NCBI GenBank assembly: GCA_025267735.1
Contig: CM046294.1
Location: 1,088,001 to 1,152,000 of the forward strand
Reading direction: 5' to 3'
Origin: Mactra quadrangularis
Lineage: Eukaryota; Mollusca; Bivalvia; Venerida; Mactridae
Length of the DNA stretch: 64,000 bases
This document shows positions 1-11,822 of the stretch, in pieces (position 1 is the stretch's first letter; each line of letters begins with the position of its first letter). The position numbers and the translations under genes were made by a program. Below the pieces are notes generated by a model. That model saw nothing but the letters and a program-made list of their open reading frames with translations, was not told where the DNA came from and did not search any database.

Positions 1-1375
1 AAAACATAATTCATCAAAAGTTTGTTAACATAGAAGTTTTTATCTTTAACTACCGAATAATTACATTGTTTATCTCAATAAGTAAAAAAAACTGATTCAG
101 CAACCATTTTCAATTAGAGAAATGACGACAAAAATTAAATCAACAAAATCAAACTGACATTTTATTGAAAGAAATCAGCAATCTGATCAAGATTAATTTT
201 CTATGAAAATGATAACAACTTCACTACATAAATTCAGCGGGGAGTAAAAAATATTTCAGTCACAAGTCAAGTTATTTAATTACTAACCAAGAAGTCAAAA
301 GAATTCCAATTATGGATCTCATAGCCGTCGCCTTATTACATCACATCAAAGACCCGTGTTCTACATCAATAATTAGACATAAAACATCTAGATGGAGTAA
401 TGTAAACTATTTTAATTAAGTTATTTCAAAGCTGTTCAATATTGACATCGACCCAAAGTATACAGTTGTAATTTATGATGAAAATCAATTATTAGCCACC
501 ATGGGGCGTTAAGATTGTAGCCAACAGTGACCTATGACTGATCATGATCGTTAAGATGCTTTATTGCCATCAATCAGCATCAATCAGACGCTTGTCTAAA
601 CAACAGCCTTTTATTTATGTTAACTGTCAGGTTTTGACAATAGCAAACAAAACCTGACTTGTGTAAGTATATAGTTCACTGGGACTTTTTTCTGTCAACG
701 AGAATTTTTTTGGTATTAATGGGAAAATGTCATCCTTAAGTAAAAAGTTTTCAAGCAACTTATTGTAAGTTTTTGATAATGAGCAAAATTTGAACAAAAA
801 AAGTTTGACTCAATAGGTTGGCTCAATTGTTAGTCGTTATGACACTTGAGTTTAAATACTAAATGTGCTCATGGACAATAGCACTCGTTTCTGTACAGCT
901 GTGTGTACAATACAAGCAATTTTCAACTACAAAAAAATTGGGCTCATTAATTTCAGTGGTAAGCTAATGAAGTATGTAAGTGAATCTCTGAGTACAAAGA
1001 AGTCATATACAACAAAGGTTTTAAGTGTTACAAGATTATATAAGACAATTGTGTAACTGACACAGTAACTAACTGACACAGTAACAAAAGCTGGTCCTTA
1101 CGGTGTATGATGAAGTTTGATAAACTTGTGGAGGACCATCTAATTAAAGTCAGATCTCAAGTTTGCTCACAGTCATGGCCTTATAGTATTAAGCATTAGC
1201 CAAATTTATAATAGTACCATAGAGGGCAACTTTAACAAAGCTTCAAGCTAATATGTAAAGGCAATGAACATGCTCAATCTGTTCACATTGAGTTTGAAAG
1301 CGATTTGTAAGCTAAGACAGAGAAGCTAGAGCTTGTGAAAACATAAGATGATGCTCGAGTCCCTCAACTATAGAA

Positions 1376-1690
1376 TTGTAATGTGGAAACCACATGAAAG
1401 CCGGATTTTAAAAACTTTAATGCAAAAATTACAAAGGGAAATAATCCATAATAAAGACAGGTAGAGTTGTGGTAACTTTTTAATTCTGTTTATCACATGA
1501 TATGTTATCATTGTATAAAGTTTCATAAAGATCTGATAATAAATGGCAGAAACATATGGAAAAGAAAAACTTTAACGCAATTGTTAACGACACCGGCACC
1601 CGACCACCCGCCTGACAGCCCACCCACCTGTGTTTTGCCAAACTATTAGCCAAATATTTTCTTTGACAAATCAGGCTAAAAACGAATTAG
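1376..1690 (+). repeat. Dispersed repeat (AATGTGGAAACCACAT family), long copy
   Basis: Begins with AATGTGGAAACCACATGAAA, itself a small palindrome, and ends in a stretch with CAAACTATTAGCCAAATATT. A shortened copy in the same orientation is at 29497-29612. It shares both ends and the ACCACCCGCC core but lacks about 200 bp of the middle. Two copies with an internal deletion suggest a mobile, non-coding element of unknown class. Confidence 0.6.
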
Positions 1691-2517
1691 GATAGCACTT
1701 GTGAAAATGAAAGGAGATGACTGAGTGAGTCCTTGAATAGCCTCATTAAGTACAAAACATGGAATTCTCCCTTCAGTACAAGTGTACCGTATATAATCAC
1801 AAAAACATCCCTCAGACTGTACCCAACTACATGTTTGCTGTCATACCACAATGTCATAAGATTAAGGACACAATGACAAGATAGTGGAAAGGTTTTTTTG
1901 AATACAAGTAAAAATTACAATGTTAAAACATAAAACAGCAGTACATATCATAATTGAGGTCTATTAGTACATAAGTTTAAAAGAGAACTTATTCACATTA
2001 GAAAGATAAGAACAATATTTACTTGGCTTCAGTTTTAGTTCTTGGCAGTGCCAGGCTACATATTAACTCTTCCATGAACAATTTGACTGTTATGATGATT
2101 CTTCTCGATCAAACAGTAGTTAAATATTGAAGGAATTTGTGAACATTGATCATGAAAAAAAGCTTAAATTTTATTAAATATTTTTAAATTGTACAAATTG
2201 TTCTTGGAGCTCATGAACTGTTCATAAAGGTCATAAAGAATTATCATACAGTAATGTACATGAATTTTCTTGAATTTCATGAACTTTCTTGAAGTTAGGT
2301 ATCAAAATCCCCAACCATCATAATTCAGCAATGACTGAATAAACATTATAAATAAAAGCATGAAAAATAAAATGACAATATTGAGAAAAAATAGTAATAA
2401 AATTTCTGGCAAACTTCTACCATACACTCAATGTATGAAGATTTGATATAGAGACAGCATACAGTCAATCAATTAATAAACCGGAGGAAATATTATACAG
2501 TCAAACATAGTATTGAT

Positions 2518-3556
2518 AGCCAGTCTCGGGTCAATCTTAACACCAGCCAGTCTCGGGTCAATCTTAACATCAGCCAGTCTCGGGTCAATCTTAACATCAG
2601 CCAGTCTCGGGTCAATCTTAACATCAGCCAGTCTCGGGTCAATCTTAACACCAGCCAGTCTCGGGTCAATCTTAACATCAGCCAGTATCGGGTCAATCTT
2701 AACATCAGCCAGTCTTGGGTCAATCTTAACACCAGCCAGTCTCGGGTCAATCTTGACACCAGCCACTCTCGGGTCAATCTCAACACCAGACAGTCTTGGG
2801 TCAATCTTAACACCAGCCAGTCTTGGGTCAATCTTAACACCAGCAAGTCTTGGGTCAATCTTAACACCAGCCAGTCTTGGGTCAATCTTAACACCAGCCA
2901 GTCTCGGGTCAATCTTAACACCAGCCAGTCTTGGGTCAATCTTAACACCAGCCAGTCTTGGGTCAATCTTAACACCAGCCAGTCTCGGGTCAATCTTAAC
3001 ACCAGCCAGTCTTGGGTCAATCTTAACACCAGCCAGTATTGGGTCAATCTTAACACCAGCCAGTCTCAGGTCAATCTTAACACCAGCCAGTCTTGGGTCA
3101 ATCTTAACACCAGCCAGTCTCGGGTCAATCTTAACACCAGCCAGTCTCGGGTCAATCTTAACACCAGCCAGTCTCAGGTCAATCTCAACACCAGCCAGTC
3201 TCGGGTCAATCTTAACACCAGCCAGTCTTGGGTCAATCTTAACACCAGCCAGTCTCGGGTCAATCTTAACACCAGCCAGTCTCGGGTCAATCTTAACACC
3301 AGCCAGTCTTGAGTCAATCTAAACACCAGCCAGTCTCCGGTCAATCTTAACACCAGCCAGTCTCGGGTCAATCTTAACACCAGCCAGTCTCGGGTCAATC
3401 TTAACACCAGCCAGTCTCAGGTCAATCTTAACACCAGCCAGTCTCGGGTCAATCTTAACACCAGCCAGTCTCGGGTCAATCTTAACACCAGCCAGTCTCG
3501 GGTCAATCTTAACACCAGCCAGTCTCCGGTCAATCTTAACACCAGCCAGTCTCAGG
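2518..3556. repeat. 27-bp minisatellite, about 38 copies
   Basis: The unit is 27 bp and contains CCAGTCTCGGGTCAATCTTA. It is repeated head to tail with mostly point differences (CTCGGG, CTTGGG, CTCAGG, ACATCA versus ACACCA). The first part (to about 2740) is enriched in the ACATCA variant, suggesting local expansion of variants. Because 27 is a multiple of three, several frames on both strands stay open; the plus strand gives a 269-residue frame of ASLGSILTP repeats. There is no splice or start context, and frames on both strands are equally open, so I treat these frames as artefacts of the array. Confidence 0.95.
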
Positions 3557-3625
3557 CCAATGTGTAATAGACTATTATAGAGATAATACCCAATGTCCAG
3601 AGAGAATACTTTATTCAACTGTCTG

Positions 3626-3722
3626 TGATGCATACATTAACTCCACTGATTTAAATATTCATTACAATATATCTGTACTCATGATTGATAGAAATATATT
3701 TAAATCAGCTGTTTTAATGAAA
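3626..3722. repeat. Fold-back element FB4, copy 1
   Basis: Left arm GCATACATTAACTCCACTGA plus TTTAAAT is mirrored by ATTTAAATCAGC..TTTAATG on the right. The same arm sequence occurs at 30800-30955 and as a half copy at 27537-27600. A hairpin-forming, non-coding dispersed repeat. Confidence 0.5.
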
Positions 3723-4392
3723 TTTTCACCACAGACATATAAATACATTTTAATTAACAATAGAGTAAACTGTGAAATTGAGGCAAGAACAACCTGATAT
3801 TGAAGTACATGTACCAAAGTTCAGTAGCAGGCATCACACTAAATTTTTTCAAGCACTAGCCTAATTTTGTATGTTTAACAATCAACCAGCCGGGTCCAGC
3901 CCACTATAAGAAATAAGAAATTTTCACAGACCACAATAGATTTTTACCAGGTTTCAGCTTTGTGCAAGTTGGTTACAAAAAGCAATAACTGTGGAGCAGG
4001 TGGTTATTACTGGTTGGTTGGTGGCCACTATGAACAGTTTTACTGTATATAACTGAAGGTATAAGCTATATGATACTGTAGTCATTACATAGAAATAATT
4101 CAATCCCAGCCTGGCAACCATGGAATCAATAAATTCCAGAAACACATTCAATGTTCTACCATTCAACTATTTTCAATCATACTAGAAAAAATAACATCAG
4201 CCAATAGTGTAATAGATCTAAACTACATCAAAAGCCAGGAGTTAATTAAAAGGGTGTATAAGCAAACATATCAGGAACAGCAACAATAAGTCACTTTCCA
4301 AACAACCAAAAAGCAAAGAAGGAGATATTTTTTCAATTTTAAACATTTGTAATATATAAGATGCCACAAACAAGAATTTAGAACAGATTTCT

Positions 4393-4711
4393 GGCTTGGA
4401 GAGAACAGCTCAGTTGACAGTATGCAAGTCTACTGATCGAGGGGTCATGGGTTCGATTCCCGGGCAGGGCATACTTTCCTGGAGCTTGGTCATGAAATTA
4501 TTTCTACGGTCATTCTCCCTCCTACCAATGATTTTTAATGATGTAGGGCAGTTGTCAGTCCCTGACAAAAGTATGTGCTTAGTAAGTATGTTAACAGCTA
4601 AATCCAGAGATTTAGCCTTTCCAGGAGGAGTGAGTAGGTTGACTGACTGCCGTTGTATGACCTATATAATGTGTTGCTACGGCATTAAACCCAACAAACA
4701 AACAAACAAGA
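4393..4711 (+). mobile_element. tRNA-derived SINE, full length
   Basis: The head carries a degraded box A (ACAGCTCAGTTGACAG) and an intact box B (GGTTCGATTCC), the internal RNA polymerase III promoter of tRNA-derived SINEs. The body ends in GCATTAAACCCAACAAACAA repeats. The same body occurs at 15.1, 15.7, 26.2, 38.9, 48.5, 57.0 and 58.1 kb. A 114-residue open frame across it is incidental. Confidence 0.85.
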
Positions 4712-5026
4712 ACAGCACTTGGCAAAATAACTGCCATTGAGTCAACACTGTACTGGACTCCAAAGCATCATAGCCTTACTTTACTGTAAGTTTTCTATCT
4801 CCATACAAAATTGATGCCATCTCCAGTTCTTATGTTTTTACAACCTTGGAAATGAAAACTAAAGCTAAATTCAAGAAGTTGGAACTGATTGCTTTACCAT
4901 TCAAGTAGGACTGGGTCGATTGGCATTTATGTCAAGCCAACAATTACTTGGCAACATCTTCAAACTTTCTTCAAATTTTGCTGAACTGAGAGAAATAACA
5001 AAAACAGCCAAATTGATACAACTTAC

Positions 5027-5046
5027 CATTTCATAACCTAAGAGGT
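5027..5046 (-). CDS. Candidate 20-nt microexon
   Basis: Minus strand: a strong pyrimidine tract ending CCCTGTTATTATTCAG precedes 20 bases ending TTATGAAATG, followed by donor GTAAGTT. It is open only if entered in phase 1, reading (D)LLGYEM and leaving in phase 0. The 8277 exon upstream ends in phase 0, so a further exon would be needed between them. Splice signals are excellent but the phase is unsupported. Confidence 0.25.
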
Positions 5047-6074
5047 CTGAATAATAACAGGGACAACAAAACATACACATGGAAAGCCAATACAATGTTG
5101 AAGCATTACAGCAAAAAGCAGTTTTTCAATGCAATTAACTTGAGAACAGAGAGAAGAACAAAATGTATGTTGTACCTTAAAATGCAAAATCTGCATAAAA
5201 TTTGCAACAAAGACTTGCAGCATTAACTACCTGCAGATATCTAATGTCTGAAACATATTGTCTATACATGATACATAAAACAATATGGCAGCCTAGGACA
5301 ATGACTTCAGGTGTTGGCAATCAAACGATATTAAAAATTCCACAGACTGATATACCAGGAGGTCTATAATCCTACGAAAGAATGTTACTACATTGGCACA
5401 TGACGTCTGCATCTAAAACTTTACAAGTCGTAAATGAAGTATTCTAATGTGAATTGTTGTCGAGTTGAGATCAAACGTCGAATAAAATACGACGAGATGA
5501 CAGTAAGAACAATCGCAAACCATCTTTGATATGAATCTGTCGGACACTTTAAGACGTCATAAGTGTGGTATGCTAACGACTGTAATAACATTTTTTACGG
5601 ATATATGTCAAGATTACATATATACAGTGACACAGCCAAGCAGTAAAAGTTGGGTGGCAGAACATGTTCTTCCAAACATTTTGTTCCAAAACTTATCAAA
5701 CACCATACCATCAAAAACCAGCAACTTTCGTAACAGTTGTCATAGCAATAACAATAAAACATGTCAGATTATGAAATCACTATCAAAATGTACAGACTTT
5801 CTTATTTGATATTGATTGAGAAAACAATTACGGTATGTTATGATAGCATTGCGTCTGCTTACTCCAAGAACAAGGTTCTTGTTCTAGCGCCAAATGTGTG
5901 GCTTGTCTGAGATGAATCAGTAGACTGATTTGATTTTAAAGTTGAGTCTGTTGGAAATAGCATCATAATGGTAGATATTCCTAAAATAGACTGTAGTCTG
6001 TTTTTATTGTAATGATGCAAAAGAACAGAACAGTTCTGTTCAGTGCAAAAGAAAGCAAGTTGGTTGGTTTGGTT

Positions 6075-6242
6075 AAATGCAGCGTGACAACATAAATAAT
6101 GACCAATTAATGGTGGTCAGCTCACCAAACGTAGTTTCACAGTGCACCTTTGTCTACAGCAATGTCATGTCAACACAAATGGTCATTTAATGGCAGCCAG
6201 CTCACCTAACCTAATTTTTCTGGACCTTTGTCAATAACCAGA
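6075..6242 (+). repeat. Dispersed repeat, two tandem degenerate units
   Basis: Two units of about 90 bp share (A)TGGT(G)GTCAGCTCACC-AAC and CCTTTGTC. The second unit, from about 6165, reappears inverted at 46968-47045 (GTCCAGGAAAACTAGGTTAG). Class unknown. Confidence 0.5.
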
Positions 6243-8276
6243 TCTCTAGGAGGTGACTTTCATTAAACTGACCAGCTGGTTAAACTCACTATTATGATTT
6301 ATGCAAATAGGGACATTTTCAAATATAATCCTTTTCATCTTGTACTTTAATGGGGGACATATAATACAGATGAGAAAAAAATTTGACAATTAATATATGC
6401 AAATTAAACAACACAAATGTTTATAATGAATAATTAAATCTAGGTTTAATACAAGTGACCTTTACTATGGTCAAGGTCATTCATAGTTATTTTTATTTAT
6501 TTTTATTTTAAACTATTTCATCGATCAACTTTTCAAAGGTATGTGATCTTTTGTTTCGCTCTGCTTAAGAATAGTCAAGAAAAAACAGCAAAAATATGTT
6601 GATGCCATATTGCCATAACATATAAAACTCTGGAATTTCATGCATTACTGCTAATGAATAAACCATCAGATATTCTGACAATAAATACCTGAAAAAAAAC
6701 AAATAAAAATATCTAACAGAGTTAATGCATCATTTATTACGAAACCACTCACACAGCCAATGTAGGAGGTCCCACCAAAAAGTTCCAAGCAATTTGAACA
6801 GTGGTTGTTATTTATAGCTAAAGGAAATTTAAGCATTCCATTAACAAACTGTCATCTGAGCCATGGCATTCCCAATGAAGCCAAAGCATTCTGAAGAATG
6901 GATATTGCTTTTAGAAGGTTAAGTGTGCCGTCTGTTAACTGCTCAGATATTATCAAACAAAGGTCTAAAAATGGTACTATATTAGTTTGTTATTGAATGT
7001 AAAATGCAATGCAACCATTAGCCACAATTAGCCAACAGTTTTAAAAGTTAACAGTTTGTGTCATATTGGAAAAGGGTTATGGGTAAAAGCTATATCAATC
7101 AGTTTAAGTCCATTGTTATATGCTTTCACTGAGGGCAAACCCTTTTTTATTTAACCTAAGGCCACAACAAGTTGATCATATGTTCTATGGATTCGCTCGC
7201 ACCTTAATTTTGATGGTTTTTACAAAAAAAATAATTTTATTTCCTCACTTGCTCATAAAAGTTTGGTCAATCCGCTATATAAAGCAACTGAAATAAGATT
7301 TAAAAAAAAATTCTTCGCTTATTCTTCCATTATTTTCCAGAAAAATCCGTAGAACACATAATCAATTTATTGTGGCCTAAACTAATGCTGTGCAAGCTTT
7401 TCTGCAACTACTATCTACTTAACTTCATATAATAAATAGCTATTAGTAATCAATACATACATAGAAGTGAAAATAATTATCTTTTCATAAAAATTCAAAT
7501 CAGTTGCCATAGCGATGCACAAGTAATTGAAAATAAACACGGAGGCAAGGTCAAGGTTATATGTAGTCATCTTAAGTCCTTGAAGCATGAAAGTGAAGTA
7601 TACTGTATTTAGTAACTAAAATGATGATTAACTTTCATCGCAAACTACTCCAAATTTAACGATGATAAATTCATCGACACAAACCACAAACGTTTATAAA
7701 ATAAATACAACCTATGTATTCCCTTAAATTTGATTTAGGTAACGATTTACAACTAAAACTTTGATTTGAGTATTAATTCACATCTCATTAAAGAAAATTA
7801 CATGTAAATTTTACTTCATTTTATTCATTAAGCATTTATCATGACCAAGGTCCATTTAATTGTACAAGGAGAAAACAATCATCATTAGTCTCATACTGGG
7901 TTTTAAAGGCGTGGTAATGATTTAATTTTTTAACAGGACATTCAAAATAAAAACCAAGCCATATAAGTTTACATTCAAGTCATAAACAGGATATAACAGC
8001 CATAAAATGTCTAAAACCACCAGCCCTTAGCCCTAGGGCAAGTAAAAATTGATAGGGGCTTGTCAATAATGATTATTTCATCGAGTTGGGCTACTTGATT
8101 ATATAAAAGTCTTTATTATTATTATTATAATGATTATCATATAACGTAACGAATCAAGCAAGTCCATGACAAAATTTAACATGATCACTGGTAAATCAGC
8201 TAAACTGAAATTGTATCAAACGACTTCATATTACAAAAGCTCTGACAAACAATTTTAAAAAAAATATTGCTCTTAC

Positions 8277-8409
8277 CTTTAGCCTAAGTGGAGAACTAGG
8301 GGCCATAGGCCACGATCTTCTGTTGACAGGGTTTATATGGAGTTGCTTGTGAGGTCTTCTTTTCACCTCACTACGACTCCCCCCATCATAATTTCCGTGT
8401 AACATTTTC
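8277..8409 (-). CDS. Coding exon, basic (KRRPHKQLHINPVNRRS...); start unclear
   Basis: The frame reads MKMLHGNYDGGSRSEVKRRP, then HKQLHINPVNRRSWPMA and PSSPLRLK, and ends at a strong donor (CTAAAG followed by GTAAGAGC) in phase 0. The upstream side is odd: there is an in-frame TGA before the ATG and no AG with a pyrimidine tract nearby. Possible acceptors are only AGs inside the exon, such as GGGGGAG near 8365. It may be an alternative first coding exon starting at 8409, or an internal exon with a shorter start. Composition (basic, Ser/Pro-rich) matches the other exons of this gene. Confidence 0.6.
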
Positions 8410-9092
8410 ATTGAGAATTTTCAATGATTTCAAGCCATTATAATAACGGCAATAATAAAACACACACAAAAATATCCAAACAAAAAAATCAAGTTCCGAA
8501 AAAATCACTAAAATATTTTCACAGATCAACTTCAATAATAACTGATATCCAATCTGAGTATTTCTTTGATAACTTTATATACAGTAGTTCCAAGCTTTCC
8601 CTTGATTGTAGTCAGTCTATACTCTTTCACTGTTCACAACCCTCTGATTTTATTTTACTAACATAATATCATACTGTTACGAAAAAAACTAATCAATTGT
8701 TCCAACGTTTGTATTCATACGTAAACAGCTGATTTTACAATTACTTGACTAGAATAGAAACAGTATAAATAATAAATTAACAATTCAATATTCTGATTCA
8801 ATATTCCGCCCCATAGATAAAATAAAACCAAACAGGATCTTTACATCAAATATACAAATATTCGAATTCAATGATGATTTTACTTTTCCGATATAATATT
8901 AACGGGTATGAAGAGCATTCCAGTTTTTGTTAAGACCGATTTACACCCTTAACGTATCGTCCCATATTTAAACTATCTTAAGTACCGGTATTTTAAACTT
9001 AGTGTGAAAATTTTAAGAACCACGTTAAAAGATTTAATAACAATAAAGACAGTCTAGTTGTATTTGTTACACAGTTGAATAAATTTCTAGTT

Positions 9093-9452
9093 TAAAGGTA
9101 CTAGTTCACAGATTTGGTTAAGATTTTTCAATATTTTCAAAATCCCTTTCAGTGTCTATAATTGTGTCAAAAAATTAAATCTTAATATTTGAGGACAAAC
9201 TGACCTATAGATGGCAAGAAATATACAATAAAAGTCACAAAAATGCACTAAAATTGTCTCTATTGTGACACACAAGGTTACTAAGATATTTACTACTTGA
9301 AACACCATCATTTGTACTTGTACATCAATTTGCACTAAAATTGTCATTACCAAATCATAATTTTCTGCTTAAAAAATGTTTCCAAACAATTTTTGATAGT
9401 TTCAGAAAAAGTCTATATTGTAGTTGAATTCTGCGTAAGAGAACCTTTAAAA
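9093..9452 (+). mobile_element. MITE of about 350 bp, TTAAAGGTA ends, copy 1
   Basis: Starts TTTAAAGGTACTAGTTCACA and ends in AACCTTTAAA, so the ends are inverted repeats. The interior matches 61409-61764 in the same orientation and 62693-63043 inverted over nearly its whole length. An interrupted relative lies at 25845-26500. It has no coding capacity. The TTAA-like ends suggest a TTAA-targeting transposase (piggyBac-type), which is inference. Confidence 0.7.
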
Positions 9453-10202
9453 CCTATACACATATACAAATGGGTATAACATTTACGATATTCCCAACTT
9501 AAAGTAAAATTTCAATTTATGATATTCGGTCCAAAAATTTTGTTCTAATTATTCATTTTACCCGCAGTATGATTTTAACGATAGCTTTGTATTACATAAT
9601 GTAATAGTTTATGACTATTTTTTCTCACATCCTGTTACGCTACGACGGTCTCGCGACAACGATATGACTCAGGTATAATTGTTAAATATATATATTTTAA
9701 TCATAAATCATAATGAATTACATTGAAATAGTACAGTTGAAGCGTTGGTGTAAAACTAATGAAAAATACTAAATTCTGATGAAGATATGTATAAGTGGGA
9801 CATACAGTGCTAAATGATACCGTAAGTGACTGGCATGGTTCTGAAACAAAAAACATTTAGCATGTATAAGTGTTTTTGACTCTGAAACGTGAAGGCTGTC
9901 TCTATGAATAATACAGACAAGCTCCATTATAAAGTCTGCCAGTGTTTAGTCATTGAATAATCATTCGGTTTTTGATGATTTTCAAGTATAAAATGCTTAA
10001 TTTTGAGAAGTAAATGGTCGCTATATAAAGCACATTTGATGGTCCTAATAGTGTAACTTATTTACTGTTCAATAAAACACAATTCAATTCAATCAACAAT
10101 TAACTAACTGATGATTGCAATTATTGCACTGTTTGTTATTGATAGAAAAGGTAGTTAAATCTAACTCATTGGTGACATGTGAGGTCAAGTGGTAAAGAAC
10201 AT

Positions 10203-10275
10203 GCTGATGGGTCAGCCCAAAACTAGTTAACACCTTTTTTACTAGAAGTTAGACTAGTTTTGCATTTACCTGTCA
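10203..10275. mobile_element. Fold-back element FB2, copy
   Basis: Left arm GATGGGTCAGCCCAAAACTA, right arm TTAGACTAGTTTTGCATTTACC, with a T-rich loop. It matches the FB2 consensus, whose arm is GATGGGTCAGTGCAAAACTA. Confidence 0.6.
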
Positions 10276-11744
10276 AAATGATACAATTTATTCTGGGTTC
10301 CATTTTTGAATATCTGAGACTGAGTTAATAAACATTTTAAGTTCAACTTTTTACTTCAACTCCTCTTCTTTTGATAGAACAGAGAAAATGGAACACTTTA
10401 ACAATTAAGTCAATAATGTCAAAAATTGTAGCTTCTGAACTTAGTTAACCTTATTAGCTAATTAAATAGATCAATAACAATTCACAAACAAAACATGATC
10501 TCAATTTATCTAAGATTTGACCTGCCAAGTTTAATTTTAAATCACATAACTAACTCAAAGATAATGGAAACGACCACCAAGAGTCCTTAATTGAATAAAA
10601 GAACAAATTTTCTTTATTCTAAAACAAGAAATTAAATATTACAATATAAGCGATTTAAACCCTTGTAATCTTCTAGTATTTTACACAAGCTTGCACTTAA
10701 ATAATCCTTGAAGTATTATTTTCAAAGTGGTCGGCCTCCCCGAGTGAAATATGGCCTACGCATTCTCTCTAAGTAGTAACATACAACTTGAAGTCTGTTA
10801 AACGAAAAAAGTGTATGATTTATACCCCTTGATCTGTCTATGCAAATAAGGCAATGTGTCTATCTTAAATTTCTGTATTAGGTTTTAGTTACATAGTTTT
10901 CTTATGAGGCAAGGAGGACCTCAAACTCTGTGCAAATAGTGAGCAAATTTTGAGTCTTAAAAGCAGAATATTTTGATTAGACAATGTTCATGAACAAAAA
11001 ATTCAACAAAATAGGGATTGCGATCAACGCATCAACTATACTTGTGATTATGTAAAATGCAAAATATCAATAGTTAATTAGCAGTCTAAGCAGAACTAGC
11101 AGATCAATTGAATTACTGTACAGACAGCAGTGCATTGTTAATGATAGCCAGTCAATTTATTGTCGGTACACTAAACTAAATGTTAGAGGTCTAGACTTTC
11201 AGTTTCTGCTAAAAACAAACAATAATTTACCCATTGCCTTACAAATACTACAAAGGATTTTATCAGGAGCTTAACATGGTCATAGTCACTTAAAAATGTC
11301 AACTTCCCATTTAAGTCAATTCCCAACAGGAAAACTAACATGAGAATTGGTTTATATTCTATAAACATAACTACAAAAATGTCCAAACAATGTAAACATC
11401 ACATTTTTTCCTTTAGACTTATTGATAACAAAATATCAACCGACATGCTTGCAAAAAATCCTTAAAATCTAAACATGGCAGTGTCATCGAGTCTTTACAG
11501 TTACCAGTAGTGATTGTCTCTTAGTAAGATGTAATATAAAATCAATTCGCCTGAATAATTCAAAAGCTATGTCTTTTAATTGATAATACCCTTATACTCC
11601 CTAAATTTTAATAATGAATTGGTCCAGTAATCAATTTTGAACAGTCCATAATCAATTCAAGGGAGATCAAATTAAAAATACAAAATTTCAGCTCTGGCAA
11701 GTATAGAGTAATTTCAGATTGCACAAATGAGCAGCCATCACATA

Positions 11745-11822
11745 ACGCGGGCTAAGCGCAAAGCAGTCGTAACTCAAGTTAAAATAAGAGTGAGTTACGA
11801 CCGTTTTGGGCTAAGCCCGTGA
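11745..11822. mobile_element. Fold-back element FB1, copy 1
   Basis: Imperfect palindrome: GCGGGCTAAGCGCAAAGCAG on the left and TTACGACCGTTTTGGGCTAA plus GCCCGT on the right, loop of about 18 nt. FB1 consensus arm: GGTTTAGCGCAAAACGGTCG followed by TAACTC. Almost the whole element is stem. Confidence 0.75.

Larger units (their letters stand above)
1..8276. other. Region downstream of the last recognised exon
   Basis: No confident exon was seen. If the gene continues, this is intron, because the 8277 exon ends in a donor. It holds two dispersed-repeat families, a 27-bp minisatellite, one FB4 hairpin and one full SINE. From about 6.3 to 8.2 kb I see only AT-rich unique-looking sequence. Confidence 0.5.

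Noticed and set aside
2513..3322. 269-residue plus-strand frame and several minus frames of up to 187 residues
   Set aside because: They are all translations of the 27-bp minisatellite; three-fold unit length keeps frames open on both strands.
4396..4740. 114-residue plus-strand frame
   Set aside because: It runs through a SINE; a related frame appears in the SINE copy at 26242-26445.
5231..5247. 17-nt minus-strand microexon candidate
   Set aside because: Acceptor is good but the donor (GTAGTT) is weaker, and joining it to the 20-nt candidate gives stops in all frames.
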